A DNA stretch of 64,000 bases from Alkalicoccus saliphilus (GTDB lineage: Bacteria; Bacillota; Bacilli; Bacillales; Salisediminibacteriaceae), in contig NZ_PZJJ01000005.1 of assembly GCF_003044065.1 (NCBI RefSeq), positions 62,001 through 126,000 of the forward strand. The letters run 5' to 3'. A program made the position numbers and the translations under genes. The notes beneath the pieces are model-generated. The model made no database searches, was not told where the DNA came from, and saw only the letters and a program-made list of their open reading frames with translations. Shown here one piece after another: positions 30,445 to 39,205 of this stretch. Every line of letters starts with the position of its first letter. Within the stretch, counting starts at the first letter, position 1.

Positions 30445-32490
30445 TTAATCAATTTTATCGGTATTCAATATACCTTCCTCTTCAAGTGCCTGCCGCAGAG
30501 CACTGTATACCCCTGAATTCCAGAATGCTTTCGATTCTATCATTTTAGCTGCATCCTGACGGGCTACTTCCAGCGTTCGATAGTCCTCTACAATGTCTGC
30601 TACTCTCATTTCGGGGAGTCCGCTCTGCTTCACGCCAAAGAAATCTCCAGGCCCGCGAAGCTCCAGGTCTCGCTGGGAAAGTTCAAATCCGTCATTCGTT
30701 TCTGTCATGATACTCATTCTTTCTTTTCCGGAATCGGACTTTGGATCAGCAAGAAGGATACAGTATGACTGATCAGCTCCTCTTCCTACACGTCCCCGGA
30801 GCTGGTGAAGCTGAGCGAGTCCGAATCTATTGGCATCATATATAACCATCACAGTAGCATTCGGAACATTCACTCCTACTTCAACGACCGTAGTAGATAC
30901 GAGGATCTGTATCTCATTTTCTGCAAACTGCTGCATAATCTCCTCTTTTTCATCAGCAGGCAGCCTGCCGTGCATAAGGCCGGTTTTTACATCGGGAAGA
31001 AATTCCTGAATATGAGCATGCAGATCTATTGCATTCTGAACGTCCAGTTTATCTGATTCTTCAATGAGAGGACATATTACGTACGCCTGATGGCCGGCTT
31101 TTGTCTGCTTTTCAATAAAATTAAGTACTCGGGGAAGCGTATCCGGCTTCGCCCAATAAGTTTCTATCGTTTTCCGGCCGGCCGGCATTTCATCAATGGT
31201 AGACACGTCCATATCACCAAAAGCTGTAATCGCCAGCGTTCTAGGTATTGGAGTGGCTGTCATAAAGAGAACATCCGGTTTAAGTCCTTTATCCCGGAGT
31301 ACCCGTCTCTGCGAAACACCAAAACGGTGCTGTTCATCTGTAATGACTAAGCCGAGATTTTTAAAGTCCACACCTTCCTGAATGAGAGCGTGGGTACCGA
31401 TAATAATATCAATATCTCCAGCCGCGAGTTTTTCAAGCGTTTCTCTGCGTTCTTTAACTTTCGAAGATCCTGACAAGTGTCCAATGTTAACCGGCAGATC
31501 TTTAAATAGACTTTTTAAGGAGTCTGTATGCTGCTCCGCCAGAATTTCTGTTGGAACCATCAGCGCCCCCTGACATCCGGCAAGTACGGAGGCGTATAAA
31601 GCTGCAGCAGCTACTACTGTTTTTCCAGAACCTACATCACCCTGCAGCAGACGGTTCATACGGTAAGGCGAATATAAGTCTGCAAGTATTTCTGTTAATA
31701 CACGGTGCTGGGCATTGGTAAGTGAAAAAGACAGTTCATTAATAAAATTCTGGAGTTGTTCCTCATTCCATGTTTTTGAAACGCCGTCTGTAGATTCACG
31801 TGTGCGTTTTCTGAAATACTGCATTTTCAGCTGAAAAAGCAGCAGCTCCTCGTAAACCATCCGCCTTTTAGCCTGTTTGAACATATCCATATCCTGGGGA
31901 TAATGAAGATAATAACAGGCTTCATTCCGAGGCATCAGCCTGTATTTCTCAAGTATTGATGCTGGAAGCAGTTCTTTAATTTCTCCTCCGTAATCTTCAA
32001 AAGCACCGGCAATCCACTTCCTGAGTGATGTAAGCTTCACATCCCCTTTCAGGGGATATACCGGTTCCAGCGACCCATCTGATGTCGGTGTTTTAACGAT
32101 GGCTCCATTCACCATAAGACGGTGGCGGTCAAATTTTCCGTGAAAAATAAGATTCTGCCCTACCTCAATCTGCCGTTTCAGGAAAGGCTGGTTAAAAAAT
32201 ACAGCTTGAACGAGAAAACCGTCCACGAGCACGCGAACGGTCAAACGGGACTTCTTTTTTCCGTAAAACCTTAATTCCGGGTAACTGTGAACGGTCCCCT
32301 GAAGAGTTACACGTTCTTCATGCTGTACTTCTTCCAGACGCCGGACCGAAAAATCTTCATACCGGAAAGGAAAATAAAATAACAAATCTTTCACCGTATG
32401 AATTTCCATTAAGGACATCTGCTCCGCCGCTCTCGCACCAATTCCTTTAACTGCATGCACCGGCACGTCCATTCCCGCAGTTCCTGGCAT
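30445..32490 (-). CDS. recG: ATP-dependent DNA helicase RecG
   Basis: Branch-migrating helicase that remodels stalled forks. 681 residues: N-terminal wedge/OB domain with IGARAAEQMSLMEIHTVKDL and FPFRYEDF, then SF2 motifs: Walker A GDVGSGKTVVAAAA, DEQHRFG, TATPIPRT, and the C-terminal QLRGRVGRG with FELSQRDLELRGPGDFFG. Start ATG at 32490 overlaps the sdaAA stop by one base; an internal ATG six codons on, with AGGA upstream, is a possible alternative. Confidence 0.96.
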   Translation of the reverse strand: MPGTAGMDVPVHAVKGIGARAAEQMSLMEIHTVKDLLFYFPFRYEDFSVRRLEEVQHEERVTLQGTVHSYPELRFYGKKKSRLTVRVLVDGFLVQAVFFNQPFLKRQIEVGQNLIFHGKFDRHRLMVNGAIVKTPTSDGSLEPVYPLKGDVKLTSLRKWIAGAFEDYGGEIKELLPASILEKYRLMPRNEACYYLHYPQDMDMFKQAKRRMVYEELLLFQLKMQYFRKRTRESTDGVSKTWNEEQLQNFINELSFSLTNAQHRVLTEILADLYSPYRMNRLLQGDVGSGKTVVAAAALYASVLAGCQGALMVPTEILAEQHTDSLKSLFKDLPVNIGHLSGSSKVKERRETLEKLAAGDIDIIIGTHALIQEGVDFKNLGLVITDEQHRFGVSQRRVLRDKGLKPDVLFMTATPIPRTLAITAFGDMDVSTIDEMPAGRKTIETYWAKPDTLPRVLNFIEKQTKAGHQAYVICPLIEESDKLDVQNAIDLHAHIQEFLPDVKTGLMHGRLPADEKEEIMQQFAENEIQILVSTTVVEVGVNVPNATVMVIYDANRFGLAQLHQLRGRVGRGADQSYCILLADPKSDSGKERMSIMTETNDGFELSQRDLELRGPGDFFGVKQSGLPEMRVADIVEDYRTLEVARQDAAKMIESKAFWNSGVYSALRQALEEEGILNTDKID

Positions 32491-33368
32491 TACTTACCTG
32501 CACCGAATATTTCTTGTTTATACCGGTTTCCGGTCGGCGTAGCTGCGAGACCACCATCGCCGGTTTCTTTCAAAGCTGTCGGCATATTTTCACCAATCCG
32601 GTACATTGCGTCGATTACTTCATCGCACGGAATACGGCTTTCTATTCCGGCAAGTGCGAGGTCGGCTGCGACAAGAGCGTGGGAAGCACCAAAAGCATTT
32701 CTCTTCACACACGGTACTTCGACGAGTCCGGCAACAGGATCACAAACAAGACCAAGCATATTTTTCAAAGCCATGGCCATCGCCTGGGAAGACTGGCGAG
32801 GGGTTCCTCCAGCCATTTCCACAATAGCTGCGGCAGCCATACCTGTAGCCGAACCTACTTCTGCCTGACATCCTCCTGCAGCACCGGAAATAGAAGCGTT
32901 ATTTGCCGTAATAAATCCAAAAGCCCCACTCACAAATAAATATCGTATCATTTCATCTCTCGTCGGATTCAATTTCTCTTTTACTGCAAACAACGTGCCC
33001 GGCACTACCCCTGCTGCTCCTGCAGTTGGTGTTGCACAGATCGTTCCCATAGCCGCGTTAACTTCGTTAGTGGACATTGCTTTTGCAACGGCATCCATCG
33101 TCAGATTTCCGGAAAGGGTATCGTTCAGCATCATATATTCATGAAGCTTTTTTCCGTCTCCTCCCGTTAGTCCGGAAACAGAGCGCACGCTTTCTGTTAT
33201 GCCTCTGTTTACAGCCCGCTCCATCACGTCCAGATTTCTTTCCATCTGGTTATAAATATCTTCCCTTGACCTGTCGTGTACTTTCATTTCCTGACGTATC
33301 ATTACTTCGGAAATTTTTATACCTTCCCGTTCTGCTTTCTGAACGAGTTCTTCTGCTGTTTTAAACAT
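32490..33368 (-). CDS. sdaAA: L-serine dehydratase, alpha subunit
   Basis: Catalytic subunit of the iron-sulfur L-serine deaminase, forming pyruvate and ammonia. 292 residues, with cysteines for the [4Fe-4S] cluster in TICATPTAGAAG, GGCQAEVGSATGMAAAA, VCDPVAG and VPCVKRN. Follows sdaAB with a 14-base gap and overlaps recG. Order sdaAB-sdaAA-recG is that of B. subtilis. Confidence 0.95.
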   Translation of the reverse strand: MFKTAEELVQKAEREGIKISEVMIRQEMKVHDRSREDIYNQMERNLDVMERAVNRGITESVRSVSGLTGGDGKKLHEYMMLNDTLSGNLTMDAVAKAMSTNEVNAAMGTICATPTAGAAGVVPGTLFAVKEKLNPTRDEMIRYLFVSGAFGFITANNASISGAAGGCQAEVGSATGMAAAAIVEMAGGTPRQSSQAMAMALKNMLGLVCDPVAGLVEVPCVKRNAFGASHALVAADLALAGIESRIPCDEVIDAMYRIGENMPTALKETGDGGLAATPTGNRYKQEIFGAGK

Positions 33369-33382
33369 TTATTTTCCCTCCA

Positions 33383-34045
33383 TTACTCATGAACTTTAGT
33401 CACTTGAGTAATATGATCAAGAGCCGAAATTTCTTCAAGTGTTTCCTGCTCAACGTTCTGGTCCACTTCAATTACCATCAGAGCATCCTTTCCCTCTTCT
33501 TTACGGGAAACTTCCATGTGACCGATATTGATTTTTTTCCCTGCCAGCACAGCAGCTACAGAAGCAATAGCACCGTATTTATCTTCATGAACGACTAAAA
33601 TTGCCGGATGGTTTCCGCTGAGATTAAGTTCAAAACCATTTAACTCTTTAATTTCCACTTTTCCTCCACCTATTGATATTCCCATAAGTGACATACTTCT
33701 CCCATTTTTCTCCATAACAATTTTCACGGTATTTGGATGGTGGCTCACTTCGTTTTCTATAATAAATTCAAAGGCCAGCTCATTTTTCTGAGCTTCTTCC
33801 ACCGCATTCGTAAGCCGTGGATCACTGGTATCAAAACCAAGAATTCCACCTATGAGAGCTACATCAGTCCCATGGCCCTGATACGTTTTAGCAAATGATC
33901 CGTACAGGTGAAATGATACCTTTTCGGGCTGATCCCGAAACAACTGCCGTGCGACCAGACCGATTCGGGCAGCTCCTGCTGTGTGGGAACTTGAAGGCCC
34001 GATCATTACCGGTCCAATAATGTCAAATACACTTCTGTATTTCAT
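33383..34045 (-). CDS. sdaAB: L-serine dehydratase, beta subunit
   Basis: Regulatory subunit of serine deaminase. 220 residues starting MKYRSVFDIIGPVMIGPSSS, with the phosphoserine-barrel signature SSSHTAGAARIG, and a C-terminal ACT domain (about 145-220; HPAILVVHEDKYGAIASVAA). ATG at 34045 has GGAGG seven bases upstream. A perfect cre lies 25 bases before the start. Confidence 0.95.
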   Translation of the reverse strand: MKYRSVFDIIGPVMIGPSSSHTAGAARIGLVARQLFRDQPEKVSFHLYGSFAKTYQGHGTDVALIGGILGFDTSDPRLTNAVEEAQKNELAFEFIIENEVSHHPNTVKIVMEKNGRSMSLMGISIGGGKVEIKELNGFELNLSGNHPAILVVHEDKYGAIASVAAVLAGKKINIGHMEVSRKEEGKDALMVIEVDQNVEQETLEEISALDHITQVTKVHE

Positions 34046-34070
34046 TTTATGCCTCCTGCACAAATCTTTT

Positions 34071-34084
34071 TGTAAGCGCTGTCA
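34071..34084. promoter_or_regulatory. cre (CcpA site) upstream of sdaAB
   Basis: TGTAAGCGCTGTCA agrees at all 14 positions with the cre consensus TGWAANCGNTNWCA. It lies 25-39 bases before the sdaAB start, just downstream of a -10-like TATTAC. A site there suggests carbon catabolite repression of serine degradation. Confidence 0.7.
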
Positions 34085-34134
34085 TTACTGTAATACTCTT
34101 TAAAAAACGATCTTAAAGTCCTGTGTGGATAATT

Positions 34135-34165
34135 GCCGGCAGGAGAAAGTAACTGCCGGCTTTTT
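34135..34165 (+). terminator. Hairpin between degV and sdaAB, U-run toward the plus strand
   Basis: GCCGGCAG (34135-34142) / CTGCCGGC (34153-34160) with a ten-base loop, followed by TTTTT on the plus strand. The flanking genes are on the minus strand, where only AAUUAU follows, so it may be a weak degV terminator or may stop antisense transcripts. Confidence 0.5.
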
Positions 34166-34193
34166 GTACATGTCGTGCGCCCGTTCTGTTTTT

Positions 34194-35054
34194 CTATTTT
34201 CTTCTGACAGGAGTAACGCTGACAGCTACAGTTCCCGGCCCAACATGCGCTCCGATTACAGGACCGATATTAGTTATTACTTCCTGTTCCACTTCGAACT
34301 GCTCTTTAACCTGCTCCATGATTAATTCTGCATCTCCTTCTGCTTCTGCGTGGGAGATACCTACATGCAGCGGTTTTCCATTATAATTCTTCGTCATTTC
34401 AGCTAATATTTTTTGAATTGCTTTTTTCTGACCTCTTACTTTTTCAAAAGGATAAACCTCTCCTTCTTTCGTAAGGGAAAGTATCGGCTTGATTTTAAGC
34501 AGTGACCCTACCAGGGCAGAAGCTTTGCCGATGCGGCCATTTTTTTGGAGATACTCAAGGGTGTCCACCATAAAATAAACATTCGCTTCTTCCAGCATTT
34601 CATTAATTCTGTCCATCACTTCCGCTTTGGAAGCCCCCTGTTCGGCCAGCTGGGCAGCTTCCACTACGATTACACCAATAGCATAGGAAGCTCTTTTGGA
34701 ATCAATTACATCTACCGGGATCTCTCCTTCCAGCGTCTGCTGGGCAATATGTGCAGACTGAAAAGTGCCGCTCATTTTTGCAGATAGATGAATAGAGATA
34801 ATTTCCGTACCGGTTTCTTTATAAAGGTTACGGTAGACTTCTTCAAAGCGTGCCGGTGAGGGCTGGGAGGTAGTAGGAATATCCCGCGATTCTCTCAGCT
34901 TCTTATAAAAATCCTCAGCACCCAGATCAACTCCGTCTTCATATGTTTCCTCTCCGAAATGTACATTCAGCGGCACCACATGAATATTAAGCTCCTCTGT
35001 CATTGTTACAGGAATATCCGCTGTCGAATCCGTGACAATTGTTACTTTTCTCAT
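34194..35054 (-). CDS. degV: DegV family fatty-acid-binding protein (FakB-like)
   Basis: DegV/FakB proteins present a bound fatty acid to the kinase FakA. 286 residues: VTIVTDSTADIP near the start, TTSQPSPARFEEVY and IISIHLSAKMSGTFQSA lining the lipid site. ATG at 35054 has AAAGGGG upstream and gives the canonical MRKVTIVTDS; a longer start overlapping fakA is rejected. Immediately after fakA (22 bases), which supports a kinase-carrier pair. Confidence 0.92.
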   Translation of the reverse strand: MRKVTIVTDSTADIPVTMTEELNIHVVPLNVHFGEETYEDGVDLGAEDFYKKLRESRDIPTTSQPSPARFEEVYRNLYKETGTEIISIHLSAKMSGTFQSAHIAQQTLEGEIPVDVIDSKRASYAIGVIVVEAAQLAEQGASKAEVMDRINEMLEEANVYFMVDTLEYLQKNGRIGKASALVGSLLKIKPILSLTKEGEVYPFEKVRGQKKAIQKILAEMTKNYNGKPLHVGISHAEAEGDAELIMEQVKEQFEVEQEVITNIGPVIGAHVGPGTVAVSVTPVRRK

Positions 35055-35076
35055 TTTCCCAGCCCCTTTGCTTCCG

Positions 35077-36741
35077 TTACTCGACGGATAAAATGTAGGA
35101 ATACAGCGGTTGATCACCGGCATGCACTTCTACTTCCACCTCTGCATGCTCGGACTCAATGTATTGTCTCAACTTCTCTGCATCCGAAGAAGTGCGGTCT
35201 TCCCCATAAATTACAGTTACTATTTCGCTCTCGTCATCCACAAGGTAATCAACGAGTTTCTCAGCTACTTCTTTGACATCCGATCCATTGGATACAATAT
35301 TTTTTTCTGAAATCCCCATAAAATCTCCTTCATTAATGGAAACTCCATTCAGACTTGTATCCCTTACTGCATAGGTCACTTCTCCTGTTTTCACAAACGT
35401 CAGAGCTTCAGACATAGACTCAGCGTTTTCGGAAAGTTTCTGTTCTTCATTAAAAGCCAGCATAGCTGCCAGCCCCTGCGGCACCGATTTGGAAGGGACC
35501 ACTTTGACGTGCGCTTCTGCTACTTCAGCCGCCTGTTCTGCCGCCATCACAATGTTGCTGTTATTAGGAAGAAGTATAATATTCTCAGCGTTCACTTCCT
35601 CAATGGCTTTAACAAAATCCTCCGTGGAAGGGTTCATCGTCTGTCCGCCTTCTATTACTTTCTTCACACCAAGACCTTCAAACAATTCACGTATTCCTTT
35701 ACCCATACCTACAGTAATAACTGCGAATTCATCCGGTTCTGACGCGGAGGCCTGCTGCTCCTCATTCAAAATCGAAGTATGCTGCTCACGCATATTTTCC
35801 ACTTTAATATTCACTAGTGACCCGAATTTTTGAGCTTCATTTATTACAGATCCCGGATACTCGACGTGAATATGTATTTTCAGAAGGTCTTCATCCGATA
35901 CTACGAGCAGTGAATCACCAAATTTGTCGAGCTGATTACGGAAAGCGTCCTCGTTATAAGGGTGCTCGTTCAATTTACTGTCCTCGAATTTCACCATTAC
36001 TTCCGTACAGTACCCGTATTCAATATCCTCAGTAGCCATGTGGCTCTGGGCTGACTGGTGATGCTCAAACTTAACAAGTTCCTCCATCGATGGTGTTTCC
36101 GCATTCGAGGAGACTTTGATTTTTTCACCTTTTAAGGCTGCGAGGAACCCTTCATAAATGGTAAGCAGACCCTGGCCGCCCGAATCAACAACCCCCACTT
36201 CCTTCAGAACAGGCAGAAGATCCGGCGTTCGTTCCAGTGAGGCATCTGCTTCTGTCACGACTTTTTCAAGAAGGGAAATACAATCCGTCCCGGCTTCAGC
36301 TTCTGCTGCAGCCGCTTCTGCTGCATCTTTAGCTACTGTAAGTATCGTTCCTTCTACAGGTTTCATAACGGCACGGTAGGCCATATCCACGCCTTGTTTC
36401 AGCGCATCTGCAATGTGTGACGGCTGAAGCTCAGGCTGTTTTTCAATGCTTTTTGAAAATCCCCGGAACAATTGAGATAATATTACCCCTGAATTTCCTC
36501 GTGCTCCCATAAGGAGACCTTTGGCGAAATATCCCGCCACTTTACCTGCGTGTGCTTTTTCGTTTCCTTTAACTTCCTTCACTCCGGAAGTCATAGTTAA
36601 GTTCATATTTGTTCCAGTATCACCATCAGGCACAGGAAAAACGTTTAATGCATCAATTTTTTTAGAGTTATTAGAAAGGTTCGCCGCCCCTTCGAGCAGC
36701 ATCTGCGCAAGTTTTTCTCCATCTATCTTTTGAACAGCCAC
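35077..36741 (-). CDS. fakA: Fatty acid kinase FakA (YloV)
   Basis: ATP-binding kinase that phosphorylates FakB-bound fatty acids. 554 residues: an N-terminal DhaL-type nucleotide domain with VFPVPDGDTGTNMNLTM and RGNSGVILSQLFRGF, then a middle domain and a C-terminal DegV-like domain (IILLPNNSNIVMAA). The start is a GTG at 36741 (then AVQKIDGEKLAQML), seven bases after AGGAGG; an ATG six codons up overlaps that site. In the asp23-fakA-degV cluster. Confidence 0.95.
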   Translation of the reverse strand: MAVQKIDGEKLAQMLLEGAANLSNNSKKIDALNVFPVPDGDTGTNMNLTMTSGVKEVKGNEKAHAGKVAGYFAKGLLMGARGNSGVILSQLFRGFSKSIEKQPELQPSHIADALKQGVDMAYRAVMKPVEGTILTVAKDAAEAAAAEAEAGTDCISLLEKVVTEADASLERTPDLLPVLKEVGVVDSGGQGLLTIYEGFLAALKGEKIKVSSNAETPSMEELVKFEHHQSAQSHMATEDIEYGYCTEVMVKFEDSKLNEHPYNEDAFRNQLDKFGDSLLVVSDEDLLKIHIHVEYPGSVINEAQKFGSLVNIKVENMREQHTSILNEEQQASASEPDEFAVITVGMGKGIRELFEGLGVKKVIEGGQTMNPSTEDFVKAIEEVNAENIILLPNNSNIVMAAEQAAEVAEAHVKVVPSKSVPQGLAAMLAFNEEQKLSENAESMSEALTFVKTGEVTYAVRDTSLNGVSINEGDFMGISEKNIVSNGSDVKEVAEKLVDYLVDDESEIVTVIYGEDRTSSDAEKLRQYIESEHAEVEVEVHAGDQPLYSYILSVE

Positions 36742-36762
36742 ATGTGTTCCTCCTAGCATAAA

Positions 36763-37122
36763 CTAATTTGTTACCCGGACTCCCGAAATGAAAATATTTA
36801 CAGAAGTTACTTTTAAGCCGAGCATTTGTTCCAGCTGGTACTTTACTTTCTGCTGAACATTGTAGGCTACTTCTGAAATTTTTGTTCCATAGCTTACGAT
36901 TATATACATATCAATGTTAACTTTATCGTTTTCTTCACGTATAACCACTCCTCTGGCCATGTTTTCTCTGCCGAGAAGGTCGGTAATACCGTCTTTCAAT
37001 TGTTTTTGGGAAGCCATTCCTACGATGCCATAACAGTCTACAGCCGCTCCTCCGGCGATCACAGCAACTACTTCCTTCGATACGTCGATATTTCCATACT
37101 TTGTATTCATTTCAATGGTCAT
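36763..37122 (-). CDS. yloU: Asp23 family protein YloU
   Basis: Member of the Asp23/Gls24 (DUF322) family, envelope-stress-related small proteins. 119 residues: VSKEVVAVIAGGAAVDCYGIVGMAS, GVVIREENDKVNIDMYIIVSYG and VTSVNIFISGVRV. No membrane segment. First gene before fakA; divergent from rpmB. It is the usual neighbour of fakA in Bacilli. Confidence 0.93.
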   Translation of the reverse strand: MTIEMNTKYGNIDVSKEVVAVIAGGAAVDCYGIVGMASQKQLKDGITDLLGRENMARGVVIREENDKVNIDMYIIVSYGTKISEVAYNVQQKVKYQLEQMLGLKVTSVNIFISGVRVTN

Positions 37123-37284
37123 AAAAAACTGCCTCCTCCGAGGTATATTTACTGAATGGCTAAGGTTATTTTACTACAGTTAGAATGAATTGGAAAGTTC
37201 CTCTGACAGCCCGACATTGAGAATAGCACACCCCTGCGTAAAATGCGATGATTAGTGTCAAGGCTTTTAACTTGAAATTATCCC

Positions 37285-37313
37285 TTGAATTTAAAAAATG
37301 GTGATGCTACAAT
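37285..37313 (+). promoter_or_regulatory. Sigma-A promoter of rpmB
   Basis: TTGAAT (37285-37290), 17-base spacer, TACAAT (37308-37313), about 43 bases before the rpmB start. Confidence 0.75.
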
Positions 37314-37356
37314 ATTCAAGTATGAGTTATGCTGATTGTAAGAAGGAGGGATATGC

Positions 37357-37545
37357 ATGGCACGTCGTTGTGTAATTACTGGCCGTGGGCCGGCAACTGG
37401 AAATAAACGTTCCCACGCTATGAATGCTAACAAACGCCGATGGGGCGCCAACGTTCAGAAAGTACGAATTATGGTGGACGGTAAGCCTAAGCGTGTTTAT
37501 GTTTCTGCACGCGCACTTAAATCCGGCAAAGTTCAGCGGGTATAA
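37357..37545 (+). CDS. rpmB: 50S ribosomal protein L28
   Basis: L28, 62 residues, basic: [36 protein letters not shown] and [15 protein letters not shown]. One cysteine only (residue 5), so it is the zinc-free form. Ribosome site GAAGGAGGG. Monocistronic on the plus strand between two minus-strand clusters, with promoter and terminator visible. The spoVM gene that lies next to it in B. subtilis was not found. Confidence 0.97.
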   Translation: MARRCVITGRGPATGNKRSHAMNANKRRWGANVQKVRIMVDGKPKRVYVSARALKSGKVQRV

Positions 37546-37551
37546 TAAATT

Positions 37552-37586
37552 AAGCTGCTTCCCTGAAAAAGGGAGCAGCTTTTTTA
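37552..37586 (+). terminator. Intrinsic terminator of rpmB
   Basis: AAGCTGCT(T)CCC / GGGAGCAGCTT with a seven-base loop, then TTTTT, starting six bases after the rpmB stop. Confidence 0.92.
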
Positions 37587-37637
37587 TATTCATTGATAAA
37601 GCCGTTTGTTAAAACGGTTCTCTGAACGGCTGTCCAG

Positions 37638-37687
37638 GAAAAATGACGGGGCGGTCAAAGGAAAAGGCACCTCACACGTCCCGTCAT
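37638..37687 (-). terminator. Likely terminator of thiT-thiN
   Basis: ATGACGGG (37643-37650) pairs with CCCGTCAT (37680-37687). On the minus strand UUUUU follows. The loop is long (29 bases), so strength is uncertain. It lies about 35 bases after the thiN stop. Confidence 0.55.
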
Positions 37688-37721
37688 CATTATTAAGCTT
37701 TAAAACCAACCGGAAAGTTAA

Positions 37722-38366
37722 TTAATACATATCCCGGCTTTCGACCATCAGAAGTCTTCCTGTGCGGAAAGATACTTCAGCTTCAGTATAATTCCATTCG
37801 TTACTGATACACAGGGTCGATTTTTTCGTAAGCTTCCTGTTGGACAGATCATACCGGAACCCCTTTAAAGTAAGGCCTTCTACTGTATCTGTAGCCGGAA
37901 GAAAAGACACGTAGGGAAAAGAAGAACGGCTCACACAGTGCAGACCGGCTTCCAGAGAACACATGCGATTAACTTTGTCTTCTATCGTTAAATAGCTTCT
38001 GCTCATCTCCATTAAATGTACTGCAGATAAAAAATGGTCCATCCGTCCTCCGGTGCCTCCAACGATTACAATTTGTTCCGGCTTTTGCTTTTCTGCGAAG
38101 TCCACGGCCAGTTCAAGGTCGGTTTCATTTTTTTCAGGCGGGTAAATCTCCGGTAGTTGAACCGCCGTTTTTATCGTCTCCCATTCCCGGCGGGAAACAG
38201 AATCAAAATCACCAACAGCTTTTTCCATTGAAATTCCTGATTCTGCCAGCGTAAAAGCTCCCCGGTCCACTCCAATCCATCTGACATGCCTTCCATGCCT
38301 TTCAATAATATCCTCCGTTGCCGGAATAAGGGCTGCAGGGCCTCCCCCATAAATAATATATTTCAT
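37722..38366 (-). CDS. thiN: Thiamine pyrophosphokinase
   Basis: Converts thiamine to TPP with ATP. 214 residues: WIGVDRGAFTLAESG, the DFDS motif in AVGDFDSVSRREWE, EKNETDLELAVDFA and GGTGGRMDHFLSAVHLM, which bind nucleotide and thiamine. Follows thiT by 17 bases. The pair salvages thiamine: ThiT imports, ThiN activates, both under the upstream TPP riboswitch. Confidence 0.95.
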   Translation of the reverse strand: MKYIIYGGGPAALIPATEDIIERHGRHVRWIGVDRGAFTLAESGISMEKAVGDFDSVSRREWETIKTAVQLPEIYPPEKNETDLELAVDFAEKQKPEQIVIVGGTGGRMDHFLSAVHLMEMSRSYLTIEDKVNRMCSLEAGLHCVSRSSFPYVSFLPATDTVEGLTLKGFRYDLSNRKLTKKSTLCISNEWNYTEAEVSFRTGRLLMVESRDMY

Positions 38367-38383
38367 TAATTCAATTTCTCCTT

Positions 38384-38932
38384 TTAAGCTGCAGGGTGAA
38401 AGAGCTGCTTCCCTGTTCGGGCAAACAGAAACATGATAACCAGCAGCAGTATGAATGTCGGTCCAAGGTAGCTCAAATTATATAAAAATGAATATAAAGC
38501 TACCGGAGTTCCTTCCGGTGCAAACTCCCCGAACCATATAACACCAGCTGTGAAATGAGCTGCAAAACGCAGAATAACTGCCAGAAAAATGCCTGAACTT
38601 AAGTAAACAATTTTTTTCTTTACTGAAGCATTTCTACTGAACCGGAATACACCGGCAAGTCCTGCAGCAGCAAAAGCAACAGGATATTCAAGCAGCGCCT
38701 GTATCCAGTGAACGATATACGGGCCAAACATAAGGTTTGCAAGTCCGAAAAGCAGACCTGTTATTACCCCGGCCCCGACTCCCCTCCGGTAAGCCATAAT
38801 TAAAATAGGCAGCATAGCGAGAGTTACTGATCCACCGTAAGGCATACGGAATAGCGTTAAAAAATCAAGTACAACTGCAAGGCCTGTCATGAGCGCAATT
38901 TCCATCATCACAATCAGCTTTAACCTGTTCAA
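38384..38932 (-). CDS. thiT: Thiamine ECF transporter substrate subunit
   Basis: ThiT (YuaJ) is the thiamine-binding S component of an ECF transporter. 182 residues with about six membrane segments; signatures LDFLTLFRMPYGGSVTLAMLPI, YRRGVGAGVITGLLFGLAN and HFTAGVIWFGE are in the binding site of the family. Start is a TTG at 38932 behind GGAGGGG. A TPP riboswitch with terminator lies upstream, and a repeat copy sits between them. Confidence 0.94.
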   Translation of the reverse strand: MNRLKLIVMMEIALMTGLAVVLDFLTLFRMPYGGSVTLAMLPILIMAYRRGVGAGVITGLLFGLANLMFGPYIVHWIQALLEYPVAFAAAGLAGVFRFSRNASVKKKIVYLSSGIFLAVILRFAAHFTAGVIWFGEFAPEGTPVALYSFLYNLSYLGPTFILLLVIMFLFARTGKQLFHPAA

Positions 38933-39058
38933 TTTCTTCCCCTCCTTTTACAGCTCCATCATTCATTCGCGCGGACAACTTTTTTGAACAGCTCAGCTTT
39001 ATGCAGCTTCTTCTTTATTATGTCAGGAGTGAGCTTCTTCCGGTCGTCGAAAAAAGAG

Positions 39059-39142
39059 ATTGGAGGACAGGGCGCAGTCTCCCCGAAAAACTCCTCCACG
39101 ACATACCGGTTGAAAGCGAAGTGTTTCTCCAGCCGTCAACGA
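39059..39142 (+). repeat. Dispersed intergenic repeat, copy B
   Basis: Matches the reverse complement of 9998-10081 at about 74 of 84 positions, no gaps. It lies in the thiT leader between the riboswitch terminator and the thiT ribosome site. Weaker similarity extends to about 39038. A 62-codon frame over it is repeat-derived, not a gene. Confidence 0.85.
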
Positions 39143-39156
39143 ACATAGCTTTAAAT

Positions 39157-39188
39157 AAAAAAACACGACTGCCCTGGAGACAGCCGTG
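39157..39188 (-). terminator. TPP riboswitch terminator
   Basis: CACG-CTG / CAG-CGTG stem with a bulge on each side (39164-39188), followed on the minus strand by seven U residues (39157-39163). It is the expression platform of the TPP element just upstream, closing when TPP is bound. Confidence 0.85.
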
Positions 39189-39205
39189 ATTACAGCATTT
39201 CTACT

